DNA from: JAQBQB01 sp963757185
Lineage (GTDB): Bacteria > Gemmatimonadota > Gemmatimonadetes > Gemmatimonadales > Gemmatimonadaceae
DNA length: 64,000 nt
Assembly: GCA_963757185.1 (NCBI GenBank)
Contig: CAVWQI010000009.1
Coordinates: 1 to 64,000, forward strand
Reading direction: 5' to 3'
The notes beneath the pieces are model-generated. The model searched no databases and was not told the DNA's origin. It saw only the letters and a list, made by a program, of their open reading frames with translations. The first letter of the stretch is position 1; every line of letters begins with the position of its first letter. Below are positions 29,298 through 37,966 of the stretch, piece after piece. A program made the translations under genes and the position numbers.

Positions 29298-30836
29298 ATG
29301 CCCCGCGCCCTACTCTCAGTATCTGACAAGACGGGTGTCGTCGACTTCGCGCGTTCACTCGCCGAGCTCGGCTGGGAGCTCGTGTCGACCGGCGGGACCG
29401 CGAAGGCGCTGCGATCCGCCGGCCTGACGGTGCGCGACGTCAGTGAGGTCACGGGATTCCCCGAGATGATGGACGGCCGGGTGAAGACGCTGCATCCGGC
29501 CGTGCACGGCGCGCTCCTCGCTCGGCGCGACGTCGCCGAGCACATGGCCGCGCTCGAAGAACACGGAATCACGCCTATAGACCTGGTCGCGGTGAATCTG
29601 TATCCGTTTCGCGAGACGGTGGCGCGGAACGGTGCGACGCCGGAGGACGCGATCGAGAACATCGACATCGGCGGACCGAGCATGCTGCGGTCCGCGGCGA
29701 AGAATTTCGCGTCGGTGTGGGTGATCGCGGACCCCAACGACTACGAGCGCGTACACTCGGCCCTCGACGCCGGCGACGACGACCTCGACCTGCGCCGCAT
29801 CCTCGCCGGCAAGGCGTTCGCCCACACCGCGGCGTACGACGCGGCGATCGCATCGTGGTTCGCGCGCGAGCGCGGCGACAAATTTCCGCCGGAGATCGTG
29901 GTCTCGTTCGAGCGCGCGCAGTCGCTGCGCTACGGCGAGAACCCCGGCCAGTCGGCCGCGTTTTACGTCGAGCGGCCCGGAGCCGGACTCGGCGGACTCA
30001 CGCAGCGCGGCGGGAAAGAACTTTCGTTCAACAACCTGCTGGACCTCGAAGGCGCGCTGCTCGCCGTCGATCCGTACGCGACGGAGACGGCCTGCGCCAT
30101 CGTGAAGCACACGTCGCCGTGCGGGCTCGCGGTCGGCGCGAACGCCCTCGACGCGTACAAGAAGGCGCTCGCCTGTGACCCGGTGTCGGCGTTCGGTTCG
30201 GTGATCGCGTTCACCGTGCCGGTCGACGACGCGACGGCGAACGCCGTGGCGAGCCTGTTCGTCGAATGCATCGTCGCTCCGGAGTTCAGCCCGGGCGCCG
30301 TCGAGATCCTCGGCCGGAAGAAGAACCTGCGCGTGCTCGAAGGACGCGCGAGCGTCGTGAACTCCGACAACCATCTCGACTACAAGCGGGTGCGCGGCGG
30401 CGTGCTCGTGCAAGAGCGCGCGCCGGCGGTCATCGACGACACAGGGTGGACGCTCATGACCAAGCGCCAGCCGAGCGACGACGAGTACCGCGATCTGCTG
30501 TTCGCCTGGCGCGCGGTGGCGTCGGTCAAATCGAACGCGATCGTGCTGGCGCGCGCCGGGGCGACCATCGGAATCGGCGCCGGACAGATGTCGCGCGTCG
30601 ACGCGGCGTTCCTCGCCGCGCACAAGGCGTCGCTCGCCGGACACGCGACCGCCGGTTCGGTCCTCGGGTCGGACGCGTACTTCCCTTTCCGCGACGGCGT
30701 CGACCAGGCGGCCGAAGCCGGGGTCCGCGCGATCGTGCAGCCGGGCGGCTCCGTGCGCGACGCCGAGGTCATCGCCGCCGCCGACGAGCACGACATGGCG
30801 ATGCTCTTCACCGGCAAGCGGCAGTTCCGCCACTGA
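29298..30836 (+). CDS. purH: Bifunctional AICAR transformylase / IMP cyclohydrolase
   Basis: Last two steps of IMP synthesis. The N-terminal IMP cyclohydrolase domain has MPRALLSVSDKTGVVDFARS, ELVSTGGTAKALRSAG and FPEMMDGRVKTLHPAVHGAL; the C-terminal transformylase domain has SLRYGENPGQSAAFY, GKELSFNNLLDLEGALLAV and CAIVKHTSPCGLAVG with the Lys-His pair. It ends AMLFTGKRQFRH, the normal end. Length is 512 residues. ATG at 29298. Probably a separate transcription unit, because 249 bp of repeat-containing DNA precedes it. Confidence 0.96.
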   Translation: MPRALLSVSDKTGVVDFARSLAELGWELVSTGGTAKALRSAGLTVRDVSEVTGFPEMMDGRVKTLHPAVHGALLARRDVAEHMAALEEHGITPIDLVAVNLYPFRETVARNGATPEDAIENIDIGGPSMLRSAAKNFASVWVIADPNDYERVHSALDAGDDDLDLRRILAGKAFAHTAAYDAAIASWFARERGDKFPPEIVVSFERAQSLRYGENPGQSAAFYVERPGAGLGGLTQRGGKELSFNNLLDLEGALLAVDPYATETACAIVKHTSPCGLAVGANALDAYKKALACDPVSAFGSVIAFTVPVDDATANAVASLFVECIVAPEFSPGAVEILGRKKNLRVLEGRASVVNSDNHLDYKRVRGGVLVQERAPAVIDDTGWTLMTKRQPSDDEYRDLLFAWRAVASVKSNAIVLARAGATIGIGAGQMSRVDAAFLAAHKASLAGHATAGSVLGSDAYFPFRDGVDQAAEAGVRAIVQPGGSVRDAEVIAAADEHDMAMLFTGKRQFRH

Positions 30837-30882
30837 GGGGGAGACTCGCCGTGCGCAATCGGCAGCACCCCGGAGTCGCGTC

Positions 30883-31878
30883 GTGACGCGCAAGCGGCGC
30901 GTCGGCGTCATCGGCTCGATCGTGTGGGACGTGATCTACGGGCGCGACGCGCGCTCGTCGCCGACCGAGGAATGGGGCGGGATCAGCTACGCGCTCGGCG
31001 GGATGGACGCCGCGCTGCCGGAAGGGTGGGAGATCGTTCCGATCATCAAAGTCGGTGAGGATCTCGCGCCGGCGGCGGCCCAGTTCATGGGCGGCCTCCG
31101 TCGGATGGCCGTGGACGGTCGTCCGATCGTCGTGCCCTACCCAAACAACCGCGTCGAGCTGCGCTACTTCGACGACGAGCGGCGGAGCGAGGTGATGCAC
31201 GGCGGAGTGCCGCCGTGGACGTGGCTCGGGCTCAAGCCGGTGCTCGAGACGGCGCGGCTCGACGCGCTGTACATCAATTTTCTGAGCGGCTGGGAGCTCG
31301 ACCTCGAGACGACGATGCTCATCCGCCAGACATTCGCCGGCCCGATGTACGCCGACCTGCACATGCTCGCGTGGGCGGTGCAGCCGGACGGTCTGCGGAC
31401 GCTGCGCCCCATCTCCGACGTCCGCGAGTGGTGCGGCTGTTTCGACGTGCTGCAAGTGAACGAAGACGAGATGCGGATGCTGGCCGCCGATCCGATGACG
31501 CTGGCCGCGACGGCCCTGCACGCAGGCGTCCGTTGCCTCGTCGTGACGATGGCCAAACGCGGCGCCGTGTACTTCGCGGCGGCCGACTTCGAACGTCTCG
31601 GCCTGGCGCGTCCTGACTCGACGCGGCCATTCGAGTCGCTGGCGTCGGACGTCGGCCCAATGCGCACGGCGATCGTGCCCGCGGATCACGTCGTCGACGG
31701 CGGCGACCCCACAGGCTGCGGCGACGTGTGGGGCGCGACCTATTTCTCGCGACTGCTCGCCGGTGATAACTTTGGCGACGCCATCCTTGCCGCGCACCGC
31801 GCGGCGGCTCGCAACGTCGGGCACCGTGGAGCCTCAGGGCTCTCCGACTATCTCCGGGGAACGATCAGCCTCACGTGA
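30883..31878 (+). CDS. PfkB-family carbohydrate kinase
   Basis: Ribokinase-fold sugar or nucleoside kinase of 331 residues. VGVIGSIVWDVIYGRDARS is the first strand, GGISYALGGMDAALPEGWEI the substrate-binding region, and VVDGGDPTGCGDVWGATYFS carries the anion hole and catalytic Asp (DPTGCGD). The Trp after GDV is unusual, where most members have Phe or Ala. GTG 30883 follows purH by 46 bp. Its stop overlaps the next GTG as GTGA, so it is coupled to two STAS-like proteins, an odd partnership. The sugar substrate cannot be read. Confidence 0.82.
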   Translation: MTRKRRVGVIGSIVWDVIYGRDARSSPTEEWGGISYALGGMDAALPEGWEIVPIIKVGEDLAPAAAQFMGGLRRMAVDGRPIVVPYPNNRVELRYFDDERRSEVMHGGVPPWTWLGLKPVLETARLDALYINFLSGWELDLETTMLIRQTFAGPMYADLHMLAWAVQPDGLRTLRPISDVREWCGCFDVLQVNEDEMRMLAADPMTLAATALHAGVRCLVVTMAKRGAVYFAAADFERLGLARPDSTRPFESLASDVGPMRTAIVPADHVVDGGDPTGCGDVWGATYFSRLLAGDNFGDAILAAHRAAARNVGHRGASGLSDYLRGTISLT

Positions 31879-32774
31879 CTCAGGTCATCACTGTTCCACC
31901 CTCGCTCGACGAGCACACCTTCGAACAGGTGCTGGAGCAGTTGGCCCCGCTTCCCCCGGACGCGAAGCTGCTCGTCGACGCGCGGCACGTACGGTGGGCG
32001 TCGCCCTACGGATTGACCGCGCTGCTCACGCTCGCGCAGACGCGTGAAGAGCGGCCGGTGCTGGCCGTCCCCGAACTCGACGACACGACGTCGTACTGGG
32101 AACGCACGTCGTTTTTCCGCCACGCGGAATCGCTCTACGAGCTTCGCGGCTCGTACCCCAAGCGGCGCGAAGCGGGCGAGTCGAACGTCCTTCTCGAGAT
32201 CACGCCAATCACCCGCAGCGGCGACGTCCACGACGTCGTGGGTCGAGTGCAGGAGCGCGCGCAGCGGATCCTCCAGAACGAGCTGCACCTCGAGCCGAAG
32301 GCCATCCTCGGCTTCACGATGACGCTCTCGGAGATCTGCCAGAACATCATCGAGCACGCGGGGCAAGGCGGATGGGTCGCCGTGCAGAGCTACCGTTGGA
32401 CGAAGCGCCTCGGGCGACGCGTGGTCGTGATCGCGGTGTGCGACGCCGGGCTGGGGTTCCGAAGATCTCTTGAAAGCGCGCCTGGACACCTGCCGACGAC
32501 GCGCTGGGACGACGCCGCCGCACTTGAGGAAGCGGTCATTCGCGGGGTGAGCCGGTTTCGCGAGCGAGGCCGCGGACACGGCCTTGCCGGCGCGCGGAAC
32601 TACGTCGGGCGCTGGCACGGCAAGCTGACAGTGCGGAGCGGCACCGCCAAGATCGGCATCGTGCCCGACTGGGACGACGATCCGCCGCTCGTCGAAGGCC
32701 TCCCCCAGTTCCCTGGAGCGCAAGTTCAGGTAATCATTCCTGAAGCCATGGACGGAGGATCGACGGAGCGATGA
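31875..32774 (+). CDS. STAS-like plus histidine-kinase-type ATPase protein
   Basis: A 299-residue cytosolic protein. Residues about 15-85 look like a STAS/anti-sigma-antagonist-type domain (LPPDAKLLVDARHVRWASPY). Residues about 105-290 are a GHKL/HATPase fold: TLSEICQNIIEHAGQGGW is the N box with Glu and Asn, VVVIAVCDAGLGF is the G1 box (DxGxGF), and GRGHGLAGARNYVGRW is a G2-like lid. No His-phosphotransfer helix or sensor is present, as in anti-sigma kinases of partner-switching systems. GTG start overlapped with the kinase stop, stop overlapped with the next ATG. Confidence 0.75.
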   Translation: MTQVITVPPSLDEHTFEQVLEQLAPLPPDAKLLVDARHVRWASPYGLTALLTLAQTREERPVLAVPELDDTTSYWERTSFFRHAESLYELRGSYPKRREAGESNVLLEITPITRSGDVHDVVGRVQERAQRILQNELHLEPKAILGFTMTLSEICQNIIEHAGQGGWVAVQSYRWTKRLGRRVVVIAVCDAGLGFRRSLESAPGHLPTTRWDDAAALEEAVIRGVSRFRERGRGHGLAGARNYVGRWHGKLTVRSGTAKIGIVPDWDDDPPLVEGLPQFPGAQVQVIIPEAMDGGSTER

Positions 32775-33340
32775 TGCACCATATCGATCTGAGCAGCGTG
32801 CTTCGCCAGACGCTCGAGTGCGACCTCTACTCGAATCTCGTCACCCGGCCAACCGGTGCCGCGGTGCGCACTCAGATCGAGCTACTCCTCAGCGACCCCG
32901 CGGCCGACGAGGACGCGAGCGCTTTCACGATCATCGATTTCTCCCAGGTGTCGATGATCGACTTCTCGTGCGCCGACGAAGTCGTGGCCAAGCTGTTGAT
33001 GCGCTATTCGTCCGACGACGCGCCGCGCGACGCGTACTTCCTTTTCCGCGGCGTCAACGACGACCACTGGGTCGCGATCGAAGCCGCGCTCGAACGACAC
33101 GGGCTCGCGCTCGCGGTCGAAAACGCCGAAGGCGTGCGCGTCGCCGGCGTCCTGACCGACGAAGAGCGGAGCACCTGGGAAGCCGTCTACCGACTCGGCA
33201 CCGCGAACGCCCAGGACGTCGCGATCGCCACCGGCAGCGACTCGACGCACGCGCGCGGCCTGCTCGACTCGCTGTGTGGCCGCCGCCTCGTGATGCGCGC
33301 GAACGACGAATACGTCGCGGTCGGCCACTTCCAGGCGTGA
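32771..33340 (+). CDS. DUF4325/STAS-like protein with C-terminal winged helix
   Basis: A 189-residue protein. The N-terminal half has the STAS-like core AFTIIDFSQVSMIDFSCADE, where the Ser after DF sits where the phosphorylatable Ser lies in anti-anti-sigma factors, as in DUF4325-type proteins. The C-terminal part from about residue 135 (WEAVYRLGTANAQDVAIATG, ARGLLDSLCGRRLVMRAN) resembles a MarR-like winged helix. The ATG overlaps the upstream stop as ATGA. With the preceding ATPase it resembles a partner-switching kinase and its substrate, with direct DNA binding possible. That mechanism is inference. Confidence 0.65.
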   Translation: MMHHIDLSSVLRQTLECDLYSNLVTRPTGAAVRTQIELLLSDPAADEDASAFTIIDFSQVSMIDFSCADEVVAKLLMRYSSDDAPRDAYFLFRGVNDDHWVAIEAALERHGLALAVENAEGVRVAGVLTDEERSTWEAVYRLGTANAQDVAIATGSDSTHARGLLDSLCGRRLVMRANDEYVAVGHFQA

Positions 33341-33344
33341 CCTC

Positions 33345-33656
33345 GTGGAGCGCGAGACGCTGGACAAGCCGCTGCGCGTCCTGCGGCTCGATACGACGCG
33401 CAAGGGCGATACCGACCGCGGTCCGATGGTGACGTTGAACCCGGGCGACGCACGGTCGCGACTTCTCAACGACGGCGAGCTCGCGTGGGTGTACGGCCCG
33501 CGGCGCGGTGAGCTGGCGACCGTGCGGATCGACGAGTCGCTGCGCGCCGGCGACGTCGTGCTTCGCGACGTGGCGGGCGCGTCGCCGTCGGAGATCGTGC
33601 GCGTCGTGAAGCCGGACCTCGACAACCGCGGAAGGAGAAACACCGCCTTTGCCTAA
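33345..33656 (+). CDS. Small hypothetical protein (103 aa)
   Basis: Not recognised. GTG 33345 is 4 bp after the preceding stop. The sequence is polar with beta-strand-like segments (MVTLNPGDARSRLLNDGELA, RGELATVRIDESLRAGDVVL), which recall the small barrel of molybdopterin-dinucleotide-binding domains, but length and context do not support that function. The stop lies within the start region of the next gene (TTG 33649), so it is part of the same unit. No signal peptide or transmembrane helix. Confidence 0.6.
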   Translation: MERETLDKPLRVLRLDTTRKGDTDRGPMVTLNPGDARSRLLNDGELAWVYGPRRGELATVRIDESLRAGDVVLRDVAGASPSEIVRVVKPDLDNRGRRNTAFA

Positions 33657-34839
33657 CCACCCTCGCCCCCGTCGTCCCTCGGGCTCGACCCGCGCCGCCC
33701 CGCTCGACATCGCGACGCTCGCGGTGCACGCGGGAGCGCCGGCGCACGAGTCCGACACGCCGGTCGTTCATCCGCTCTTTCAGTCGGTGAACTTCAACCA
33801 GGAGATCGGCACCGGCGACGGTCTTCGTTACCCGCGTTACGGAAACTCGCCCAACGCCGAGATAGTGCAACAAAGAGTCGCCGCGCTGGAGGGAGCCGAG
33901 AGCGCGGTCCTGCTGGCGAGTGGAATGGGCGCCGTCGCGTGCGCGCTGCTCGCCCTGCTCCGCCCGGGGGACCATCTCCTCGCCAGTGGCGCCATCTACG
34001 GAGGTGTGAGTCGCCTGCTCGCGGGAGAGTTCGCGACGTTCGGCATCGACGTCACCCTGATCGATCCGACGGAAACGCGCGTCTGGCGAAAGCGCTTGCG
34101 CAAGACGACTCGCGCGATCTTCCTCGAGACGCCGATCAACCCGACGTGCCGCGTCATCGATCTTCGGCCGGTCAGCTACATCACGAAGGAGCTGGGGATC
34201 GCGCTCGTCGTCGACTCCACCTTCGCGAGCCCCGTCAACCTGCGCCCGCTGGAGCACGGCGCGGACGTCGTCATCCACTCGGCCACCAAGTACCTCAACG
34301 GCCACCACGACGTGCTCGCGGGGATCGTGTGTGGAACCGCGCCTTATATCGAAGAGGTGCGCCAGAAGATGATGGTGTGGGGCCAGGCACCTGACCCGTT
34401 CGCGGCGTGGCTGCTCGAGCGCGGACTCAAGACGTTGGACATCCGCGTCGCCCGGCAGAACGAGAACGCGATGCGCATCGCCGAGTGGTGCGCCACGAAC
34501 TCGGCGATCGGCAAGGTCCACTACTCGGGGCTCCCGGATCATCCGGACCACGAGGCGGCCAAGAGCATGATGGACGGCTTCGGGGGAATGATGGCCATCG
34601 AGTTGGCCGGCGGTGCGGACGCGGCGACGCGGTTTCTCCAGCGGATCCGCATCTTCCGCCACGCCCCGAGCCTCGGCGGGGTCGATTCGGTGGTTTCCGA
34701 GCCCCGGTTCACGTCGCACGCGCACCTCACGTCGGCGGAACGCGCCCGCGCCGGGATTCCCGACGGCTTTTTGCGTCTGAGCGTCGGGATCGAGAGCGCC
34801 AAGGACCTGATCGCGGACATCGAGCACGCGCTGGGCTGA
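33649..34839 (+). CDS. Cys/Met metabolism PLP-dependent enzyme (trans-sulfuration family)
   Basis: Fold-type I PLP enzyme of 396 residues. GLRYPRYGNSPNAEIVQQRV, AVLLASGMGAVACALLALL, IFLETPINPTCRVIDLRPV, ALVVDSTFASPVNLRPLEHG and DVVIHSATKYLNGHHDVLAG (PLP Lys) mark the family, and the end LRLSVGIESAKDLIADIEHA is typical. Cystathionine gamma-synthase, cystathionine beta/gamma-lyase, methionine gamma-lyase and O-acetylhomoserine sulfhydrylase all share this pattern, and I cannot choose among them. TTG start overlaps the preceding gene by 8 bp. The N-terminal 15 residues are Arg/Pro-rich and may not be translated. Confidence 0.88.
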   Translation: MPNHPRPRRPSGSTRAAPLDIATLAVHAGAPAHESDTPVVHPLFQSVNFNQEIGTGDGLRYPRYGNSPNAEIVQQRVAALEGAESAVLLASGMGAVACALLALLRPGDHLLASGAIYGGVSRLLAGEFATFGIDVTLIDPTETRVWRKRLRKTTRAIFLETPINPTCRVIDLRPVSYITKELGIALVVDSTFASPVNLRPLEHGADVVIHSATKYLNGHHDVLAGIVCGTAPYIEEVRQKMMVWGQAPDPFAAWLLERGLKTLDIRVARQNENAMRIAEWCATNSAIGKVHYSGLPDHPDHEAAKSMMDGFGGMMAIELAGGADAATRFLQRIRIFRHAPSLGGVDSVVSEPRFTSHAHLTSAERARAGIPDGFLRLSVGIESAKDLIADIEHALG

Positions 34840-34844
34840 GGAAG

Positions 34845-34880
34845 CCGGTGGACCGGTGGACCGGTGGACCGGTGGACCGG
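34845..34880. repeat. 8-nt tandem repeat CCGGTGGA
   Basis: Four perfect units plus CCGG between the PLP enzyme and ftsE. The same unit occurs in opposite orientation at 44244-44275. Confidence 0.9.
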
Positions 34881-34965
34881 CAAGCGACGGGGGCGCGCAA
34901 CGTCGAGGTTCGATCGGCAACGCCGCGGTGACGCTGGAAACAACCGTGCGTCAAATGGTTGGCCC

Positions 34966-35667
34966 ATGATCCGCTTCGATCGAGTCTCGAAGATCTATCC
35001 CCGCGCCGTCGCGGGAAGCTCGGCGTTGAATAACGCCACCTTCCGCATCGCCAAGGGCGAGTTCGTGTTTCTCACCGGCCCTAGCGGCGCCGGCAAGAGC
35101 ACGATCCTCAAGCTCCTTTATATGGAAGAGCGTCCGACCTCGGGCGAAGTCCGGGTGAGCGGCTACAGCTCGACCGGCATCAAGCGACGCGACGTCGCCA
35201 AACTTCGCCGCCGGCTCGGCATCATCTTTCAGGACTTTCGGTTGCTCGAGGACCGGACGGCCGAAGGAAACGTGGCGTTCGCGCTCGAGGTGATCGGCGC
35301 GCCGCGCGCCTCCATCGCGAACCGGGTCAGTCGCGCGCTGACGCAGGTCGGCCTGGCGTCCAAAGCGACGGCGTATCCCAAGGAGCTGTCGGGAGGCGAG
35401 CAGCAACGCGTAGCGTTCGCGCGAGCGCTCGTCAACGACCCGTTCGTCCTCATCGCCGACGAGCCCACCGGCAACCTCGACGACCGCGCCAGCCGCGGAA
35501 TCTTCCAGTTGCTGCGCGAGATCAACGCGTCGGGAACGGCCGTGATCATGGCGACGCACGACCTCGAGCTAGTGCGATCCAGCGACTACCGCTGTATCGA
35601 GCTGAATCACGGCGGCGTCGTGTTCGACTCGGCCGAGACACCGAAGGTCGAGCTGGAAGTCGAGTGA
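34966..35667 (+). CDS. ftsE: Cell-division ATP-binding protein FtsE
   Basis: ABC ATPase of 233 residues that energises FtsX at the division site. GPSGAGKSTILKLLY (Walker A), FQDFRLLEDRTAEGNVAFAL (Q loop with the FtsE-type DFRLL), ELSGGEQQRVAFARALVNDP (signature) and VLIADEPTGNLDDRA (Walker B) are intact, and ATHDLELV is the H loop. The ATG at 34966 matches the FtsE family start (MIRFDRVSKIYP); earlier in-frame codons lie in the 8-nt repeat. Directly coupled to ftsX and envC. Confidence 0.95.
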   Translation: MIRFDRVSKIYPRAVAGSSALNNATFRIAKGEFVFLTGPSGAGKSTILKLLYMEERPTSGEVRVSGYSSTGIKRRDVAKLRRRLGIIFQDFRLLEDRTAEGNVAFALEVIGAPRASIANRVSRALTQVGLASKATAYPKELSGGEQQRVAFARALVNDPFVLIADEPTGNLDDRASRGIFQLLREINASGTAVIMATHDLELVRSSDYRCIELNHGGVVFDSAETPKVELEVE

Positions 35668-36515
35668 TGACTTCTTTCAAGACGGCGTTCACCGCGTTTC
35701 GCCGCGCGCCGCTTCTGAGCGCGCTGAGCATCACGACGATCGCGTTTTCGCTCTTCGCGTTCGGTCTGTTCGGGCTCGTGGCGCTGAACATCCGCGCCGC
35801 GCTCCAGCGGATCGAGGAGCGCGTGGAGATCCGGGCCTTCATCGCCGACAGCACGTCCGACAAGGAGATCGCGGACGCCGCCGACCAAATCGCGAAGTTC
35901 CCCGAAGTGCTCAAGGTCGACGTCGTCACGCAGGACGAGGCCCTCGAACGCGCAAAGAAGGAGCTCGGCGAATTCAAGGACGTGTTCGAGGCCGGCGTCC
36001 TCCCTGCCTCGCTCGACGTCAAGCTCAAGCCGGGCAATCGCGACCCCGCGTCCGTTCGCCGCGTCGCCGACCACCTTCACGAGATCGACTTCGTCGACGA
36101 CGTTCGCTTCGGCGAAGAGTGGATCACCCAGCTGTACAAGCTGCGGAACATCGCCGGCGCGGCCGGCATCGCGCTCGGTCTCGCGTTCGCGGCGGTGGCC
36201 GTGATCATCATCGGCGCGACGATCCGCATGGCGGTGCTGGCGCGGAGCAACGAGATCTCGATCATGCGGCTTGTCGGGGCGACGGACGGATACATCAGCC
36301 GACCCTTCCATATAGAAAGCTCCGTCAAGGGAGTGCTCGGCGGAGCGCTGGCGCTGGGAATGACGTACATCGCGATGCGAATGCTCGGGCAGTACCTCCA
36401 TTTCGAGACGGTCTTCTTCGACAGCCACCTGGCCCTCCTCGGCGTGCTTTCTGGGGCCGTGATGGGGTTTGGCGGCAGCGTGGTTTCGGTCGGCCGCCAT
36501 CTGCGCGAGGTATGA
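35667..36515 (+). CDS. ftsX: Cell-division protein FtsX
   Basis: Four-helix membrane protein of 282 residues. The first helix (LSALSITTIAFSLFAFGLFG) is followed by a periplasmic domain of about 120 residues (residues about 45-165) that would bind the EnvC-type activator, then three helices in the FtsX domain (AGIALGLAFAAVAVIIIGAT, then ISIMRLVGATDGYISRPFHI in the conserved loop). ATG 35667 overlaps the ftsE stop by one base; a GTG at 35664 in frame is the alternative. Its stop overlaps the next ATG as ATGA. Confidence 0.93.
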   Translation: MTSFKTAFTAFRRAPLLSALSITTIAFSLFAFGLFGLVALNIRAALQRIEERVEIRAFIADSTSDKEIADAADQIAKFPEVLKVDVVTQDEALERAKKELGEFKDVFEAGVLPASLDVKLKPGNRDPASVRRVADHLHEIDFVDDVRFGEEWITQLYKLRNIAGAAGIALGLAFAAVAVIIIGATIRMAVLARSNEISIMRLVGATDGYISRPFHIESSVKGVLGGALALGMTYIAMRMLGQYLHFETVFFDSHLALLGVLSGAVMGFGGSVVSVGRHLREV

Positions 36516-37714
36516 GGTTCGCGCGGGTCGTCGTCGCGGGCATCGCCGCACTGGCGCTCACCGTCGGCGCCGGCGCGGCGTCGGCGCAAACGGACAAGAT
36601 TCGCGCCCAGCGTGATACGCTCGATCGAATCCGGCACGAGCGCGAAGAGCTCGAGCGTCAGGCCGCCGATCTCCAGAACAGCGTGCACGACCTCGACGCC
36701 GAGGTGACGAACCTGAACGAGCGCGCGGACGCCACGGCGCGACTGGTGCGCGCGCTCGACGATCAGCTCGCGACGATCGCCGGCGAGGCCGACGTCGCGA
36801 CGAGGAACGTGGCAACCGCGGAGAAAGAGCTCGGCGTCAAGCGAAACGCGCTGCACGCGCGGCTCGTGGAGATCTACAAGCGTGGGCCGCTGTTCACCAC
36901 GCAAGTCATGCTGTCGGCGCGGTCGTTCGGCGAGCTGGCGGCGCGCTACAAGTATCTGCACATGCTCGCGCTCCACGACCGCGCGCTCGTCACGCGTGTG
37001 GAAGAGCTGCACGATCGCGTGACTCACGAGCAGACCCGGCTGGTCGGCCTGCGCAGCGCGCTCGAGGTGAACCGCGGCGACAAGGCGCGCGAGGAGGCGG
37101 AGCTCCGCGCCCTCGAGGACGAGCGGGGCGCGACGCTCTCTCGAACTCGGGCGCAAGCGAGGGTCACCGAAGACCGGCTCCTGCGCATCAAGGCAACCGA
37201 GGCGCAGTTCGCCAACATCATCGCCAGCCTCGACGCGGACCGCCGCCGCCTCGAGACGGCGCGGCCGAACGCGGCGCTCAACACGAGCACCATTCACACG
37301 ACCGACTACGGCCGGCTCGATTGGCCGGTGGACGGCCCGCTCGTCTACAGCTTCGGCAAGGCGCAGACGGCGAGCAATACGACCATTCGCTGGAATGGCG
37401 TCGGGATCCGTGCGCCGGTTGGTACGAGCGTCTCCGCCGTCGCCCCCGGCCGCGTGGTGAACGTCGGCCAGCTCGGCACCTACGGCCTCACGGTGATCAT
37501 CGATCACGGTGGAGGCGACTACTCGATCTACGGCTCCCTCGACAAAGCGGACGTCCGCGCGCAGCAGAACGTGACCAAGGGACAGGTCATCGGCGAGGTC
37601 GGCGTGTCGGACCCCGAGCTACCTCCCCATCTCCACTTCGAGATTCGCCACGCCGGAGCCGATGGACGACCGGCGTCGGTCGATCCCGCGAGCTGGCTGA
37701 AAGACCAGCGATAG
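36512..37714 (+). CDS. EnvC-like murein hydrolase activator with degenerate LytM domain
   Basis: Exported, 400 residues. A signal peptide ends near GAASAQ; residues about 25-250 are a long coiled coil (RHEREELERQAADLQNSVHD and further heptads); residues about 285-395 are an M23/LytM domain. The first zinc-ligand position is lost: RWNGVGIRAPVGTSVSAVAP has Asn where peptidases have His, although HLHFEIRHAG remains. This matches EnvC, which activates amidases rather than cutting peptidoglycan. Coupling to ftsE-ftsX by ATGA overlap supports a conformational FtsEX-EnvC system at the septum. Confidence 0.9.
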   Translation: MRFARVVVAGIAALALTVGAGAASAQTDKIRAQRDTLDRIRHEREELERQAADLQNSVHDLDAEVTNLNERADATARLVRALDDQLATIAGEADVATRNVATAEKELGVKRNALHARLVEIYKRGPLFTTQVMLSARSFGELAARYKYLHMLALHDRALVTRVEELHDRVTHEQTRLVGLRSALEVNRGDKAREEAELRALEDERGATLSRTRAQARVTEDRLLRIKATEAQFANIIASLDADRRRLETARPNAALNTSTIHTTDYGRLDWPVDGPLVYSFGKAQTASNTTIRWNGVGIRAPVGTSVSAVAPGRVVNVGQLGTYGLTVIIDHGGGDYSIYGSLDKADVRAQQNVTKGQVIGEVGVSDPELPPHLHFEIRHAGADGRPASVDPASWLKDQR

Positions 37715-37762
37715 CGCGCTTCGCTAATTTTCGGCGATGGCCACTTTCGCGTGCCACCGTTC

Positions 37763-37966
37763 ATGACGAAACGGTGTTCGGTCTGCGGACGCTTCCGTTC
37801 GTACGACCCCGACGACCGCTACTGCATCGGCTGCGGTAACGAGTCGCTCGAAGACGCGTGCTCGTGCGGACGCGCCTACGACTACGCGCTGGACGAGAGC
37901 GGCCCGATTCATTGTCCGAGGTGCGGGCGCTCCTTCCATGGCAAATCAGAAGACTTCGACGGCTAA
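37763..37966 (+). CDS. Small zinc-ribbon protein (67 aa)
   Basis: Four CxxC-type knuckles: CSVCGRF, CIGCGNESL, CSCGRAYDY and CPRCGRSFHG, forming probably two zinc ribbons. No helix-turn-helix or membrane segment. ATG 37763 is preferred over GTG 37751, since MTKRCSVCG begins directly before the first knuckle. Its 3' end overlaps the start of the endonuclease gene by 29 bp. Possibly a nucleic-acid or protein-binding accessory factor; function unknown. Confidence 0.7.
   Translation: MTKRCSVCGRFRSYDPDDRYCIGCGNESLEDACSCGRAYDYALDESGPIHCPRCGRSFHGKSEDFDG

Noticed and set aside
29355..30911. A 518-residue minus-strand reading frame opposite purH
   Set aside because: Shadow frame of purH.
34845..34880. 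Extended N-terminus of FtsE reading through the 8-nt repeat
   Set aside because: The family start MIRFDRVSKIYP at 34966 fits, and repeat-derived residues are not conserved.
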